Assembly: GCF_032854445.1 (NCBI RefSeq)
Contig: NC_088307.1
Coordinates: 22,272,017 to 22,336,016, forward strand
Length of the DNA: 64,000 nt
Direction: 5' to 3'
From: Liolophura sinensis
Lineage: Eukaryota > Mollusca > Polyplacophora > Chitonida > Chitonidae
The translations under genes and the position numbers were made by a program. The notes under the pieces are model-generated. The model worked only from the letters and a program-made list of their open reading frames with translations, did not search any database and was not told the origin of the DNA. Below are positions 1 through 11,811 of this stretch, piece by piece (the stretch's first letter is position 1; every line of letters starts with the position of its first letter).

Positions 1-107
1 TTGAAGTCGGATTATGCAATTCGCCTCTCTAAGAGTTTTAACAAAAAATCGATTCCGTAAAACTTCTACTTTGGTAGCAGCACACGTCCGCCTACACTCG
101 TGATCTT

Positions 108-285
108 TCTAATTCATCTGTCTCCGGCCGTACGTGAGAAGGTCTGACAACAACCTGCGGATGGTCGTGGGTTTCCCCCGTGCTGTGCCCGGTTTCCACC
201 CACCATAATGATGGCCGACGTCGTATAAGTGAAATATTCTTGATCAATGCGTAAAACACCAGTCAAATCAAGTCTAATTCATCTG
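108..285 (+). mobile_element. SINE A copy, 5'-truncated, with 13-bp target duplication
   Basis: The insert (121-272) starts at 'tctccggccgtacg' and ends in 'gtaaaacaccagtcaaatca'. It lacks the tRNA-like head. The 13 bases 'tctaattcatctg' occur perfectly on both sides (108-120 and 273-285), which is a target-site duplication, so the truncation happened at or before insertion. The body carries the family block 'cgtcgtataagtgaaatatt'. Confidence 0.9.
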
Positions 286-473
286 AACACTAAGACACCT
301 GTATACAACACGAATGTTGTCTAGATTTCAGCTGAACATAGTTACACGGTTTCCAACCCTACAAGAGTAAAAAATCGCCATCAACTCGCACTTTTGCCAC
401 CTACAGAAGTCACTTTCACGCACCTGATATACGGTCACAGCATTCATATACCTTCAGTGAAATGGGACTTTCG

Positions 474-555
474 TAACCCAGTGGTTAGCGTGCTGCCGTA
501 GCACAATGACTCAGGAGCCTTTCACTAGTGTGGTTGCTCTGAGTTTTCTGAACAA
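474..555 (+). repeat. SINE A tRNA-like head fragment
   Basis: 'cagtggttagcgtg' resembles a pol III A box and is followed by the family's 'gcacaatgactcaggagcct'. The copy ends before the conserved body. No flanking duplication was found. Confidence 0.65.
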
Positions 556-1000
556 CCATGAAGACGTTCTAATAATCCCAAGGCCAATTTGCAAGTCAAC
601 GTTCAACACAAACCACGAAAGAATTAAGAAAGTATTAAAAAGTTAGAAATTAGGACGGATCCATGCCAAGAGAAGCAGCCCACAGGTTTTGATGACATTG
701 GAGACGCAAGGAATGTATCTCAGTTGCGCTCAGGTAAAATGCGGCGTAGTACTAAGTACTAAAATTGTAATCACTGGTAATTCCTTTGTTGAAGGGTTAC
801 CATTACATCTGTCATATCCTAGGGAATCTTCGTTTTTCATTCTTAAAGAAAAGGGATCGTGATAGGTTACGTTAACGAATAGCATCTGTTCTAAACCATA
901 ACTGCGTAGGCAAAGTTCTTTTGTGAAGAAACGGAGTAGGAAAGATCAGGTTTTGATGATTGGGAATACGTAGATACTGCACACGAAAAAAAAAGCAGTT
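556..1000. other. No gene seen
   Basis: Apparently single-copy DNA leading into the minisatellite, with a short A run near 986-994. There is no open frame of note and no repeat I recognise. Confidence 0.6.
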
Positions 1001-2046
1001 GACGTTATGGAATGAGTAAGGAACTGTTAATAGTTCCATAGACGTTATGAATTAAACAAGGAACTGTTAATGTTGTAAAGACGTTATGGATGGAATAAGT
1101 AACTGTTAATGGTTCTATAGACGTTATAGATAGAATAAAGAACTGCTAATGGTCCTATAGACCTTATGGATGGAATATGGAAGTCTTAATGGTTCTATAG
1201 ACGTTATGGACTGAACAAGGAAGTGGTAATGTTCCTATAGACGTTATAGATAGAATAAGTAATAGTTGATGGTTCTGTAGAAGATATGGATTGAACAAGG
1301 AACTGTTGATGGTTCTATAGACGATGTGGATTGAATAAGGAACTGCTCATTGGTTCTGTAGACGATATGGATTGAATAAGAAACTGTTATTGGTTCTGTA
1401 GATGTTAGGGATTCAACAAGAAACTGTTAATGTTTGTATAGACGATATGGATTGAATAAGGAACTGCTCATTGGTTTTGTAGACGATATGGATTGAATAA
1501 GAAACTGTTATTGGTTCTATAGATGTTAGGGATTCAACAAGAAACTGTTAATGTTTGTATAGACGATATGGATTGAATAGGGAACTGCTCATTGGTTTTG
1601 TAGACGATATGGATTGAATAAGAAACTGCTCATTGGTTCTGTAGACGATATGGATTGAATAAGAAACTGTTATTGGTTCTATAGATGTTAGGGATTCAAC
1701 AAGAAACTGTTAATGTTTGTATAGACGATATGGATTGAATAAGGAACTGCTCATTGGTTTTGTAGACGATATGGATTGAATAAGGAACTGTTAATGGTTC
1801 TATAGATGTTAGGGATTCAACAAGAAACTGTTAATGTTTGTATAGACGATATGGATTGAATAAGGAACTGCTCATTGGTTCTGTAGACGATATGGATTGA
1901 ATAAGGAACTGTTACTGGTTCTATAGATGTTAGGGATTCAACAAAAAACTGTTAATGTTTGTATAGACGATATGGATTGAATAAGGAACTGCTCATTGGT
2001 TCTGTAGACGATATGGATTGAATAAGGAACTGTTACTGGTTCTATA
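1001..2046. repeat. Minisatellite, 40-bp monomer with 121-bp higher-order unit
   Basis: About 26 tandem copies of a 40-41 bp monomer; a typical one begins 'gacgatatggattgaataag' and ends 'ggttctgta' or 'ggttctata'. The first eight or so monomers have diverged separately. From about 1320 on the array is built from triplets of distinct monomers. The marker 'tgtttgtata' recurs at 1431, 1552, 1714, 1835 and 1956, giving spacings of 121, 162, 121 and 121; the 162 step has one extra monomer. Non-coding. Confidence 0.95.
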
Positions 2047-2439
2047 TACATTAATACTGCTTCCTGAACAGAAGCTTATTGTTCGTGAAAACATAACTAA
2101 CCCGTAACAGTGGGTACGAGAGGTACGAGTGACGTAACATCGTGTTTCCGTTTTCTCTTGGAAGGCGCATGTTAAAAATTCTAGATTTACAGATGATTTG
2201 TTGAGTTACCAAATACGTTAGAAAAGAACTGTCTGTGGCCCTTTAGGTTTGTTTCCACTTCCTTCGGAAATAACCAAGGTTATATTATTTGTTTTTTCAG
2301 TGGTCACAGAGTGTAATACTAAGCCCATTAACACGGGTTCTTTATTTAAACTATCTAAAGGACTCCTACTTCAATATCTTCAGAGTTCATTGTGGGACAG
2401 AACGATGTCCATTTCTACAGGTGTACATACATATTTATC
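2047..2439. other. No gene seen
   Basis: Two overlapping frames of about 80 codons (from 2249 and 2289) show no recognisable motif, no codon signal that I can see, and run into repeat E. I treat them as chance frames. Confidence 0.55.
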
Positions 2440-2580
2440 ACATCGCTGGATCATCATTCCGAATACACCGGGCTGTTTATTCTTCGTGCTGTATTAGATT
2501 GCCACGCTGGATACATGACTAGTTCCAATCAAAGCGCAACTGAGATACTTTTTTATTATCGCTAACTTTTACACAAGAAT
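2440..2580 (+). repeat. Repeat E copy
   Basis: Contains 'ggatcatcat' and 'caatcaaagcgcaactga' followed by 'ttattatcgctaactt', closely matching 8440-8520. Inverse relatives are at 11955-12060 and 38905-38990. The element type is unknown. Confidence 0.6.
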
Positions 2581-2689
2581 TATATGCGATTTGAATACTA
2601 ATTTCACTCATTCGCTTTATGTTTTCCAACATCAATGTAAACTGTTAACCGCTAGTCTTTGCATAATTTCGTCCTAACGTTGCAATTTA

Positions 2690-2822
2690 TATGCTTTTTT
2701 CAGTTCTTTGCTAGTTTGTGTTAAACGTCGGTTTCGGAATCGACCTTGCGATTATTGACCTGGAACGTTCATCTCGGTTGACGGCTGGTATACCAATGTC
2801 TGTTTCGACGCATAGGTTCACT
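2690..2822 (+). repeat. Repeat D copy
   Basis: Matches the shared unit with 'gtgttaaacgtcg', 'gcgattattgacctggaacg', 'ttgacggctggtatacc' and 'tgtttcgacgcatagg'. Other copies are at 8775, 37593, 47836 and 63357 (plus) and 4581, 23221 and 40663 (minus). It translates in one frame to a short peptide-like stretch, but copies carry frame-breaking changes, so I see no evidence of coding. Confidence 0.7.
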
Positions 2823-2924
2823 CGTTGAGCCGGTCATGGGTGGTCGAGTAGACATCGAAATGTGGGGCCACATTCGGAAATTAAAAACAACCATAGAGAT
2901 GACCAATTTAAAACATTAGTGTCA

Positions 2925-3005
2925 AACCCCAGTTTCCTCTCACCATAATACTGACTTCCGTCGTATGAATGAAATACGACGTAAAACACAAATCAAATAA
3001 ATAAT
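2925..3005 (+). repeat. SINE A 3'-tail fragment
   Basis: 'gtttcctctcaccataatac', 'cgtcgtatgaatgaaatac' and 'gtaaaacacaaatcaaataa' match the SINE A 3' end, including the A/T-rich tail. Confidence 0.75.
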
Positions 3006-4580
3006 TAAATCAAGAGTCAAATAGAGTCAAGTATCACACCCGTCATTAGTTTTAAGTGTTCTCCTGCTGGTCAAGAGTTTTCACGCGGGAGAAATATATT
3101 CAAACATCAATATCTAAGTTCACAGGAAGTTGAAATGTCAAAACGAATTGCTCAAAGCCCTGTTCACATCGCTAATCAAACTACATATATATATCCCGTC
3201 AATAAATGCAGCCTTCGAGCCTTGGCGAACGCCTCGAAAATTACCATTGTATTGTTCAACGATATTAGACAGGAATTCGCCGTGGCAGTGCGGTCTATTA
3301 TCTGGACTTGGGCGGAAATTGGTGATATATTGTACGGTTTCGTACGGCTGACCTCAAGCACTGCTCCGGGCGGTTGGTGACTGATACATTCTGACAAGAC
3401 GTCAGGTACTCCATGGCTCAAACTTGTTGTCTGGCATCTCGCCAATTAGCCATTTCGTCTCATACTGACGTCTCTTAGTTACTATTTCTGTTGGAAGGTG
3501 AGCAAGGATCACCAATCAATTAACTCCCGCCATATAAAAGGCCTTCATTCATAATGATGTACTCGTGTGAACCCAACGCGACACGCTTTGACCGTCAGTC
3601 GAATCCGGGAAGCGATTATAGCATAAAATGAACATGTAAAATTTGATCGCATTCAAAGCCATTATTCAAAAGTATCGGATGTTTTTGTTTAAAGCTATAC
3701 TGAAGAATTTTTCATTAATTCGATGGCTGACATTTTGTTGAATAGAGGAAATCGGAGTGCCTGATGTAAACCATCGACTTTTAACAAGTCACTGACAAAT
3801 TTTCCCACGCGTTCTCTACATTTTTAATCTCTATTAATGGGAGACAAGTGTTCTTCAACAAACGTAAGACTGCGTATCCTGTCCAACGAGCGTCGTTGAC
3901 CGCATATTGTCACCAAAGCTCTTCTGTCTATTATGGATTTTTGTGTAAAATGTTCAAGTCGACTAAAGCGAAAGTGTTCAAACCTACGTACTACTGTGTG
4001 AACTTGGGAGTTCAGTTCCAAAACTCTGGTGCCGTCACTCAATGCCCATGAGTGATTATGAAAACAACTTTCATCTGAAATGTATGGTTAGCTTTTCGCA
4101 CAAACTTCACCCTGTTTGTTCACAAAAACACCAAAAGTCGGTCATTTTTGCCTTTCCTTCATTTAATAAATCTCACATGCCAGAAACTAAGATTGAGAGA
4201 ATAACTTGTTATTTAATTACGTCACCATTAGGAGGGTTTCCTGACATGTCGGCCGCTGCATAATTAAGCCGAGAAGATTGAGAATGTTTCCGCAGAACTT
4301 TTAAGGTGCGGACGATAATTAAGTGGCGTACCAAAAGGCTTTCCAATAACCGAATATTAGTGCTAATACGATGAAACGTGATTATAATGCCTGGACTTAT
4401 AAATGTCTAAAATAGAAGAGACAGTCATGTACAGCGTCAAACGTTAAACTGAATTTCTTAATCGTCGACCTATTAGCCGCGTCTGTTGGATGATAGAAGT
4501 TTGAGGCAACCCTACTGGCGCCAAAGTTAATGATCAACTTTGTGATTGCAGATTCTTCTTTAAAGCATAGAACCAGATTG
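3006..4580. other. No gene seen; isolated TATA-like motif
   Basis: Frames of 66-90 codons on both strands overlap each other (3130-3445, 3824-4263) and none resembles a protein I know. A TATA-box-like 'ccatataaaaggcc' sits at 3530-3543, but no open frame or splice donor follows it convincingly. This stretch looks single-copy. Confidence 0.5.
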
Positions 4581-4645
4581 ACTCTATGCATCGAAACAGG
4601 CATTCGTATACCAACCGTCAACATAGACAGACCTTCCAGGTCAAT
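4581..4645 (-). repeat. Repeat D copy, partial
   Basis: The reverse complement carries the D blocks: 'tatgcatcgaaacaggcatt' is followed by 'cgtataccaaccgtcaacat' and 'ccaggtcaata'. The end corresponding to 'gtgttaaacgtc' is missing. Confidence 0.6.
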
Positions 4646-5586
4646 AAAATATTCGAATAACACAATGATGAACTACTTCACAGACAGACTGATTAATTTG
4701 ACAGGTCTGTGACAATATTTACAATAAGAGACATTTGTGACAGACAGATTGCAGTTGATTTTACAATTTGCAATAATTTGGCATTAAGTCGCTGTTTCAA
4801 GTAACCTACGGAAGATACCGCCTTTATATGTAATGGACCCCATGTATAGTTATTCACCTGAATACATAAAACTGGCCCCAAATGTTGCGTTCTCGGCGGT
4901 AGAAAATACAGTGGTTTAGTGGACATCAAACGCAATGTCCTGAGATGAATATCAGACGTAAAATTCAATGTTTTCCAATGATATTAAGATTACTGAAGTT
5001 TTTACTTGTTAATGCCGTACTAAATAAAATTCCCCTTATACAGCTGGCGGCCTCGTTTATAGGTGAAGGGGACGGGTAAGAACGAGGTAAACTATTGCCC
5101 TTCGCTAGATGACCGACAAACCTTTTCATCACAAGCAGCAGATTTAAACACACAACCTCAATAATCAAGAGGATGGAAGTGGCTATTTAGTCATGAGCAA
5201 TACAGCGAAGCCTCCGCGAACGCTTTCATCGAATTAAAGCGGAGGCATATGAACTACTGCGATGCGCAACATTTTCCGACGCATTGAGTATGATCTTATA
5301 TCCATCAGTTCAGACCTTTAGACTACCTTGTAGACCTTTAGACTAGCTTTTCACAAGACTTACGCCCCAAGGGCGTATGGAAGCTTTATTTCCAATTCCT
5401 TTAGAACATTCTGTTGTCCTTGTTGGTTAAAAAAAAGACCAGTCTAGACAGCCTGTGTGTTCACTCTAATATTCCTTTATTGATGATGAGGTCTCGTGCT
5501 TGAGCCTATCATTGCAGCTGTTTCCGCTACGAAGTTGCAATAATTTTGGATGAAACTGCAGGAGTTTTATTCGTGAACAAATTCAA
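4646..5586. other. No gene seen
   Basis: Two minus-strand frames (4693-4968 and 4965-5168) of 91 and 67 codons abut, but neither has a recognisable motif and they do not join through clear splice sites. Confidence 0.55.
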
Positions 5587-5973
5587 GAGAAAAGGGTATT
5601 TGAAAATAATTTTGTATGGTGGGTATTTGGGACCAACTTTTGACATTTGTCGTTGTTGCATAATAATGTTCTAAATAAGGATGTGATTCTTGTCTAATAA
5701 ATTTCTTTGAATGTGAAATTGTTGTTTATATCCAAACATATGCATTCAACCTAAATTATGATAATATTTATTACCATTTTAAAAATATAAATATGATCCA
5801 AATTGAGGTTTAATACATTTTTTAGTTGAAAAGAACAAATTCTAATGCAAAAATATTTATTAGACCTGTGTTACATTCTCATTTATGACATTATTAAACA
5901 AAGACTATAAATACCAAAAGGTTATCCCAAATACCCACACAAAAAAAAATTATTTTCAAATGTCCTTTTCTCC
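5587..5973. mobile_element. Fold-back (near-palindromic) element, about 387 bp
   Basis: The two halves are imperfect reverse complements along nearly their full length. The left end 'gagaaaagggtatttgaaaa' and later 'gggtatttggga' (5631-5642) are mirrored by 'tcccaaatacccac' and 'ttttcaaatgtccttttctc' at 5923-5973. Inner arms also pair, for example 'gtctaataaattt' near 5693 with 'aaatatttattagacc' near 5850. The centre is AT-rich, near 5780. There is no open frame. This structure fits a non-autonomous fold-back or MITE-like DNA transposon. Confidence 0.85.
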
Positions 5974-8419
5974 TTAAGGAAAAATCGGAAAAAAATATTG
6001 ACGACTAGGAATAACTTTTCGCACTCTTTCATCTGAACTTCACGTCATTTTGATGTTTTCTCCACCTTAAAATAAAACGGAAAAATTTACAAAAGTAACG
6101 TCACTGGATTTGAACTCCCAACTGGACGCGGGTGGGTTCAATCGGCTTACACACTGACAGTTCACGCCTCAGATCACAGCATGTCATACAACAGGGTAAA
6201 AGTTAAATGGTAACCCGATAGCCTATCACCCGCTCATGTATACCCTCTAAATCGGCCGGATAAATTTATCACGGGAAATTGATTTTGCTCTAAGTGCCGG
6301 TATTGCGCTAAAAGTTTAATTCCCCCTCATGCAATATTATTAACTCGTGATAACAACGGGTGAGATAGAAGAAGAGGGCGTAGAAGCGCCTTAAGGGATC
6401 TGTAATATCCCCATCAATGTACCCGCATAGATCCTATGCTGTTTCGCCTTACGGAAAACAGCTTTTTGCACAGGGCCAAGGCGCTTAGGTCGAAATGAAA
6501 AGCGAGCAATTCGACTCATTATCACACAGCTCTACGTCACACGAACAAACCCAGACGGATGATCGTCCGTGCCAGAATTTGTTTGAGTTGGCAAATGGTT
6601 CTTGTGTTGCCACAGGCCGTCATTTAACAAGTTTTGACATTTCTTTTGAGAAAAAGTCATTCTAATTTTGCGCTGTGGATTTTTCTTCTCCCTGACTGTC
6701 CACTTTTGTGACTCGAGGTCTAGTAAGGATAATAATATTGCTCGCTTGAAGTTTAAGATGATTTTAGATTTAAGATTCCCCCTTACGGCTCAAGATCAGA
6801 AGTCGTAATTTCATGATCGAAATTCAATTTTCACAAGGCGACTTTCTTTTGCTGAATTTTTATATTCCGTTTGGTTTTACGTTTCTTTTAGTCATTTTCT
6901 GTTTCCAATTTTAACAAAAAGCCAACACCTTTTTCATAAAATAATAATTTATAATGTAAAGAAGATTTAAAAAGCTTGTGTTTAGAAGCAATTCAAAAAC
7001 AGAAGTATCCGAGAAATCAAAGCTACTGTGTTTAGCTAGGAAAGGATTCAGTAATGTTCAATGAAAACCTCCGCGTGATAAAATAATACACAATCTTACT
7101 TTCACCAAGTGGTTCATTTGAACGGACTTATTCTGGGGTTACTAAGTACAAAGGGGTACACTTTCACGGGCAATGGCGATTCGGATTCAAGCTGGAATGA
7201 GCCTTGTCCCCTTGTGACACCTGGACGCTGCTTCTTTAGTTGGCAGGTGTGAACAACAGGGTACGCAGGTTTAACTCCAATTCCTTGGCGTGGGAAAAGG
7301 TTACCCGTTGAAATCAGTTTAGTGTATTTACTTGGGATACTGATGTGTGTGACAAACATTAAATGTGATGAAAGCCCCACCAACAAAATTTATAAATTGA
7401 GCTTCAATCTCTCATCCAGATTTAGTGACGTATAGGACGTCCGTTCTTCATGCGTTGACAGATCGCCTTGACAAGCCTCAATCCACTCAGACCTTATCTA
7501 AATATACGTCAAACATAACCTGGTCTCGTGGGACACTAGTAACTGTGATTAAACCACAAAGTCAATACAATTTCGAAGAAGTGAGTATGGCCAAATACAA
7601 TAACATCACACCGTCCTTTCCAAGAGGGATAATGATGTCTCCCAAGGGAGCAGTTTGTTATTTGTTCATGGCCAATCACTTCAACCTAAAGAATGGTCAC
7701 TGTCAGTCCCAAATGTAACAGGTTAAAAGCTGACCCTGTTTCTCGCATAGAAACCCACAGTTCAAAACCAACGGGTAAACACTGTTTAGTAGACAGAGCT
7801 GCGATCTGTCGAATACTGTTTTAGAACTGCAAAATAAGAAAGTGCGGACACACGATAAGACTGACAGCTCCGATATTTGTCGCTAATGGCGTCATGGAGC
7901 TTGACGCCGTCAGGCCTCGGTGCTTGTCAACGTTTGTACTGCCTTTGTAATGCTTTGTGTGATTTAAGTCAGAACAAATTAGAATCTGGATACTTTCGGG
8001 CTACTCGAGTCATCACCTGAAATTCCAGTGTTGTTATTATTCAGAGGGCGATTAATTAGATAGCCTGAGGAAATATGATGACACCATATTCAAACAAAAC
8101 GGGCATATGTGTTCGCGGCTCATGTGAAGGCGTCAGACAACTTTCTGATTTGAATGCAGTATAAAGGTTCTATTGTCAGCGTGAAAAGAAATCATGGAAA
8201 GTGTTGCATGAATTAACATGATACATCAAGCATTAAGCCAGGAGTTTTAATCATGTCTTTTCATCTTGGCATTGAGCCCGACATTTGGAGGTACATGCTA
8301 GGGAAACGTGATTTTAGCAGTGAAAATTACAATTTGCAACATTACACGTAAAGCCAGTAATGCACTAAAGCTTTCTCTTTCGTAACAGAGTGTCCAGTTT
8401 CACTCCTTCCGACTAGAGG
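5974..8419. other. No gene seen; possible minus-strand tRNA-like B box
   Basis: At 6106-6119 'ggatttgaactccc' reads on the minus strand as a pol III B-box-like 'gggagttcaaatcc', possibly an old SINE head related to SINE F. The rest shows no repeat that I know. Open frames at 7114-7386 (minus) and 7425-7718 (plus, 97 codons) have no recognisable domain. Confidence 0.5.
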
Positions 8420-8525
8420 CAGTATATTTCGTTGTATTGAATTGGATCATCATGTCGAATATGTGAATAGGTGCAATCAAAGCGCAACTGAAATACATAA
8501 TTTGATTATCGATAACTTATAAGCA
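8420..8525 (+). repeat. Repeat E copy
   Basis: 'ggatcatcatgtcgaatatg' and 'caatcaaagcgcaactgaaa' followed by 'gattatcgataactt' match 2440-2580 in order. Confidence 0.6.
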
Positions 8526-8539
8526 GTTTAATTATAACT

Positions 8540-8768
8540 GATATCACTGCATATTTTTTTTACCTAATTCTTTTAAAGCCATGATATTAGGGGGCGTGTA
8601 ATTTGCTACTATTTATGCATTTACATGAACAGTTAGAATAAAACGACAACTGAGATAAATTGGCAAGAAGCTATATTTCATCTGTTAAGTGTGACCATTT
8701 GCCAGCCATCACACTATCGTTGCTGCTCTGGTTTTTCTCTCTACGCTGTACGCCTTAATTGTTTAATT
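8540..8768 (-). repeat. Repeat C copy
   Basis: On the plus strand it reads 'tttttttacctaattc', 'gggggcgtgtaatttgctac', 'tatgcatttacatgaacagt', 'gtgtgaccatttgccagc', 'ctctctacgctgtacg'. These are the reverse complements of the repeat C markers, in order. A repeat D copy begins a few bases later. Confidence 0.85.
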
Positions 8769-8774
8769 ATTTTA

Positions 8775-8900
8775 TATACTTTCTTGGTTCCTTGGTGGTT
8801 TCTGTTAAACATTGTTTTGGGAATTAGCCTGCGGTTATTTACCTGGAATATCCATTTTGGTTGACGGCTCGAAAACAACTGTCTGTTGTGACGCCTAGAT
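8775..8900 (+). repeat. Repeat D copy
   Basis: Starts 'actttcttggttccttggtg' and carries 'ttattgtacctgga'-like and 'ttgacggctcg' blocks, followed by 'gtctgttgtgacgcctag'. It lies directly beside a repeat C copy. Confidence 0.65.
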
Positions 8901-10928
8901 AAAATCATGAGTGTTCAAGAAGAACGTTGTCATATGAATGTCGGGTTTGATGCCCCCATCCAGGATGGGTCTAAAGAAGACACCATAGTCACAGCTACAG
9001 TACTAAAGCCTTTACAGCACGTTTTATTTCATACTCAAGAAATTTTCACTTTGGCGGTCAATTTCATGGGTGGAGAAAATCTGAGCGCTCAAGAGAGTCT
9101 ATCGTAGAGATATTGCCCCCCCCCCCCACCCTCATAGAGGCTTCAACGAACGTTAGACTGCGGGAATGGCCCGCAGAAGCATTGTCACCCATTTATTGTT
9201 ACCAAGATTCCACAAGCTGAGAGAGTGGGGAATGTAACAATGTGCGTGGTAAAGTTGTTAATGCTGTTAACATCGAAACTAGTTCGCTTGTGACAAAGCA
9301 GTTACATTAGCTAGGTAGTTTCTCGCACAAATCGGTCACAAGCTAAATTAAATATCCAAAAATATGGTACTTCGAAGAAGACTACATTGTGTATCTCAGG
9401 CCAGAAACTTATGGGTTCCAAATGCCTAATAATACCAATTATGGCCACGTGTTCAAAGCTAATTGCATAATTATAAGTATTATGCCGAAATGAGCAGAAT
9501 TGCAAACGCGCAAAATCTACCCACGTTTAACAAAGCAGCCTAATGTCATAGATTCTGTATGTGTCCTCCAAAACATTCTATAAAACTTCATACACGTGGA
9601 AGCGGTATCAGGCAAGTGGCATGCATTATGTGATCCAGTCCACGGACGAAAACCGAGGTTTTACTGCGATTTTGACCCCTTTGTGTAAGTCTGTCCGTGT
9701 CTCCCTTTATAGAACATGATACGAACACGTATAACTGATGTAAGGTCTGTGCGCCAAGATGAAGCGTAAGGGATATACCACTACTGGTAGGCCTACTCAC
9801 ATGTCGCCAACTAATGTCGTGAAACTAATCGTTGAGAATTTGGATAAAGGCAGTCTTCGTGAATGAACGCTTAAGACATTTACGACAGCAATGCCGTAAA
9901 TAAGGATTGTCGTCGGAAAGTATCGCAAAAAACAAACACACACAAAACAGAATAATTAAACTTTCCGATATTTGAACAACAACAACAACAAGAATCTCGT
10001 CAAGCTCATCAATATGGTATTCGCATATAATCGTGAGTTTCTAGTTTTTGAACCAGTGAAGGACACGGCTGGGTAGTCACGATTAAACCTGTCCCACTGT
10101 ATTTGCACAACTCATGTTTGATCACAGCTTCGATTTGTTATACATTCAAGAGAATGAGACACAGTGCTGAAATGTTTACTGACTGTTGCCCGACGATGTC
10201 AGTAAACAGCTTGCACAAACAGCCCGACGGACTCCCACCTTAATAATTAAGTGCTCCTAGTGAACTGTAAATAACACCGTTTGCGCCGTACTGACCCACA
10301 GTTTCACACGAAACATAAGTCTTGAAAGTGAACCATTTTTTTGCAAAACTATGAAATGGGACATGAGGGAAGGAAATAAATTACCAAAGGTCATAACCGA
10401 GTGTCGTATTTTTCATATGCTGAGTGATCTTCTTAAGTGTTACAATGACACTCTTGCAAGTAAATATGGCCAGAGCCTCCAGGACCTCTGGCATTCTGTT
10501 TCATAACTATGAATATACTTCGGGATGAAGCAGATCCTCACGTTGCACGCCCCTTATCTCCACAGCTTAAGCAGGATTAAGTAAAAACAATGTGCACTGA
10601 TGATATATGCAGATGATTGAAGGTGTATTACCAACTGTATGATACGCGATTTGTGGTTTAATAAGATCATCAACTTTATTGTTTCTCCGAGGACTTTATG
10701 CATGAATATGAAGTTTTCTTTTATTAGCGACAGTCGATTAAGATTGGTTAGAATACAGTACAGTACAATATTTCATCAATATTCCACCTTAAAACAGTTG
10801 AGATGTAAACAATTGTGTCCAAAGTTTCCATCGTCTGTCAAAGGCTAGTACTTTCCTTGTACTTAAAAATGATATCCTTTATTAGAAGTACAGATAGACA
10901 TAAGATTGGTTACAATACAGTACAGTAC
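8901..10928. other. No gene seen
   Basis: Contains a C run at 9116-9127, a short (aac)n tract near 9976 and frames of at most 70 codons. The pair 'acagtacagtacaatatttc' is repeated in part at about 10756 and 10917, a local duplication of some 30 bases ('agattggtta' to 'tatttcatcaat'). No coding evidence. Confidence 0.55.
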
Positions 10929-11111
10929 AATATTTCATCAATTTTCATTTATTTGACTGGTGTTTTACGCCGTACTAAAAAAAAATTCACTTATACGACG
11001 GCGGCCAGAATTATGGTGGTAAGAAACCGGGCAGAACCCTGGGAAAACCCACGACCATCCGCAGGTTGCTGTAGACCTTCCCACGTACGGCCGGAGAGGA
11101 ATATTTCATCA
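10929..11111 (-). mobile_element. SINE A copy, 5'-truncated, with 12-bp target duplication
   Basis: The element (10941-11099) runs on the minus strand; on the plus strand it reads 'gactggtgttttacgccgta' through 'ccatccgcaggttgctgtag' to 'cggccggagagg'. The 12 bases 'aatatttcatca' flank it at 10929-10940 and 11100-11111. Its 5' end is at the same internal position as the copies at 108-285 and 31679-31862. Confidence 0.9.
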
Positions 11112-11811
11112 GTATGAATATGAATTGCCCTAACCACTGGACACGAGAACCATACTTCAACGCAATAACGTTATATGGGTTCGTACTCGATTCTAAAAGA
11201 GTGCGTGATGCAGGCAGGGTATCGGTGCCTCGATGAAAACATTGGCACTTTAGCAGGGCGCTTTGTCTTTACTCAGCTAACGACAATCCGCACAATGACA
11301 ACGAATGCTCGGTTTCAAATATCCAATCGGGGACTTGTAGGCCTACGAAGATCCGATGGTGGACGGCAGATTAGCATTGGCCTCACAACCTGGCTGTCGG
11401 GTTTTTACGGCCTGTCAGAAAACGATAACGGCGAACGGATTATCTGCAACAACGGCTCAAAGGAAATCGCGATATTTATAAGGAAATGTTAGAGCTAATA
11501 TTAGCCTCCTTTGAAATTTCATTTCATTTGCCGCAGAAGAGGGCTCTGCTCGCCCACCTGAATTATGTTCTAAATGCGGTGTCTTAGCATTCTCTTCGCC
11601 CGGCATCTCAGCTTATTTGTGTCACACACGGATTGTCGGGCAAGCCATTAGCTTTATGAAAGTGGCGACTTGGTCAGCTTTACAGTAAATCGCTTTTGAT
11701 ATATCACCGGCAGAAAAATGTGCTTTCTGAACATTTTAGGAGCAGAGACAGTTACAGTGTATACATATTCAAAACAGGCCCTTTTCATGGTTTATGGTGA
11801 ATGTTATTTAG
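11112..11811. other. No convincing gene; 105-codon frame of unknown status
   Basis: A plus-strand frame at 11175-11492 encodes 105 residues with no motif I recognise. The sequence around it is somewhat GC-richer than its surroundings. I cannot see splice sites or similarity that would make it an exon. Confidence 0.45.

Noticed and set aside
1001-2046. CRISPR-like array
   Set aside because: Monomers are contiguous with no spacers, and the context is eukaryotic; it is a minisatellite.
3530-3543. TATA box with a gene start
   Set aside because: Good motif match, but no supported exon follows; similar motifs at 16874 and 31968 are equally unsupported.
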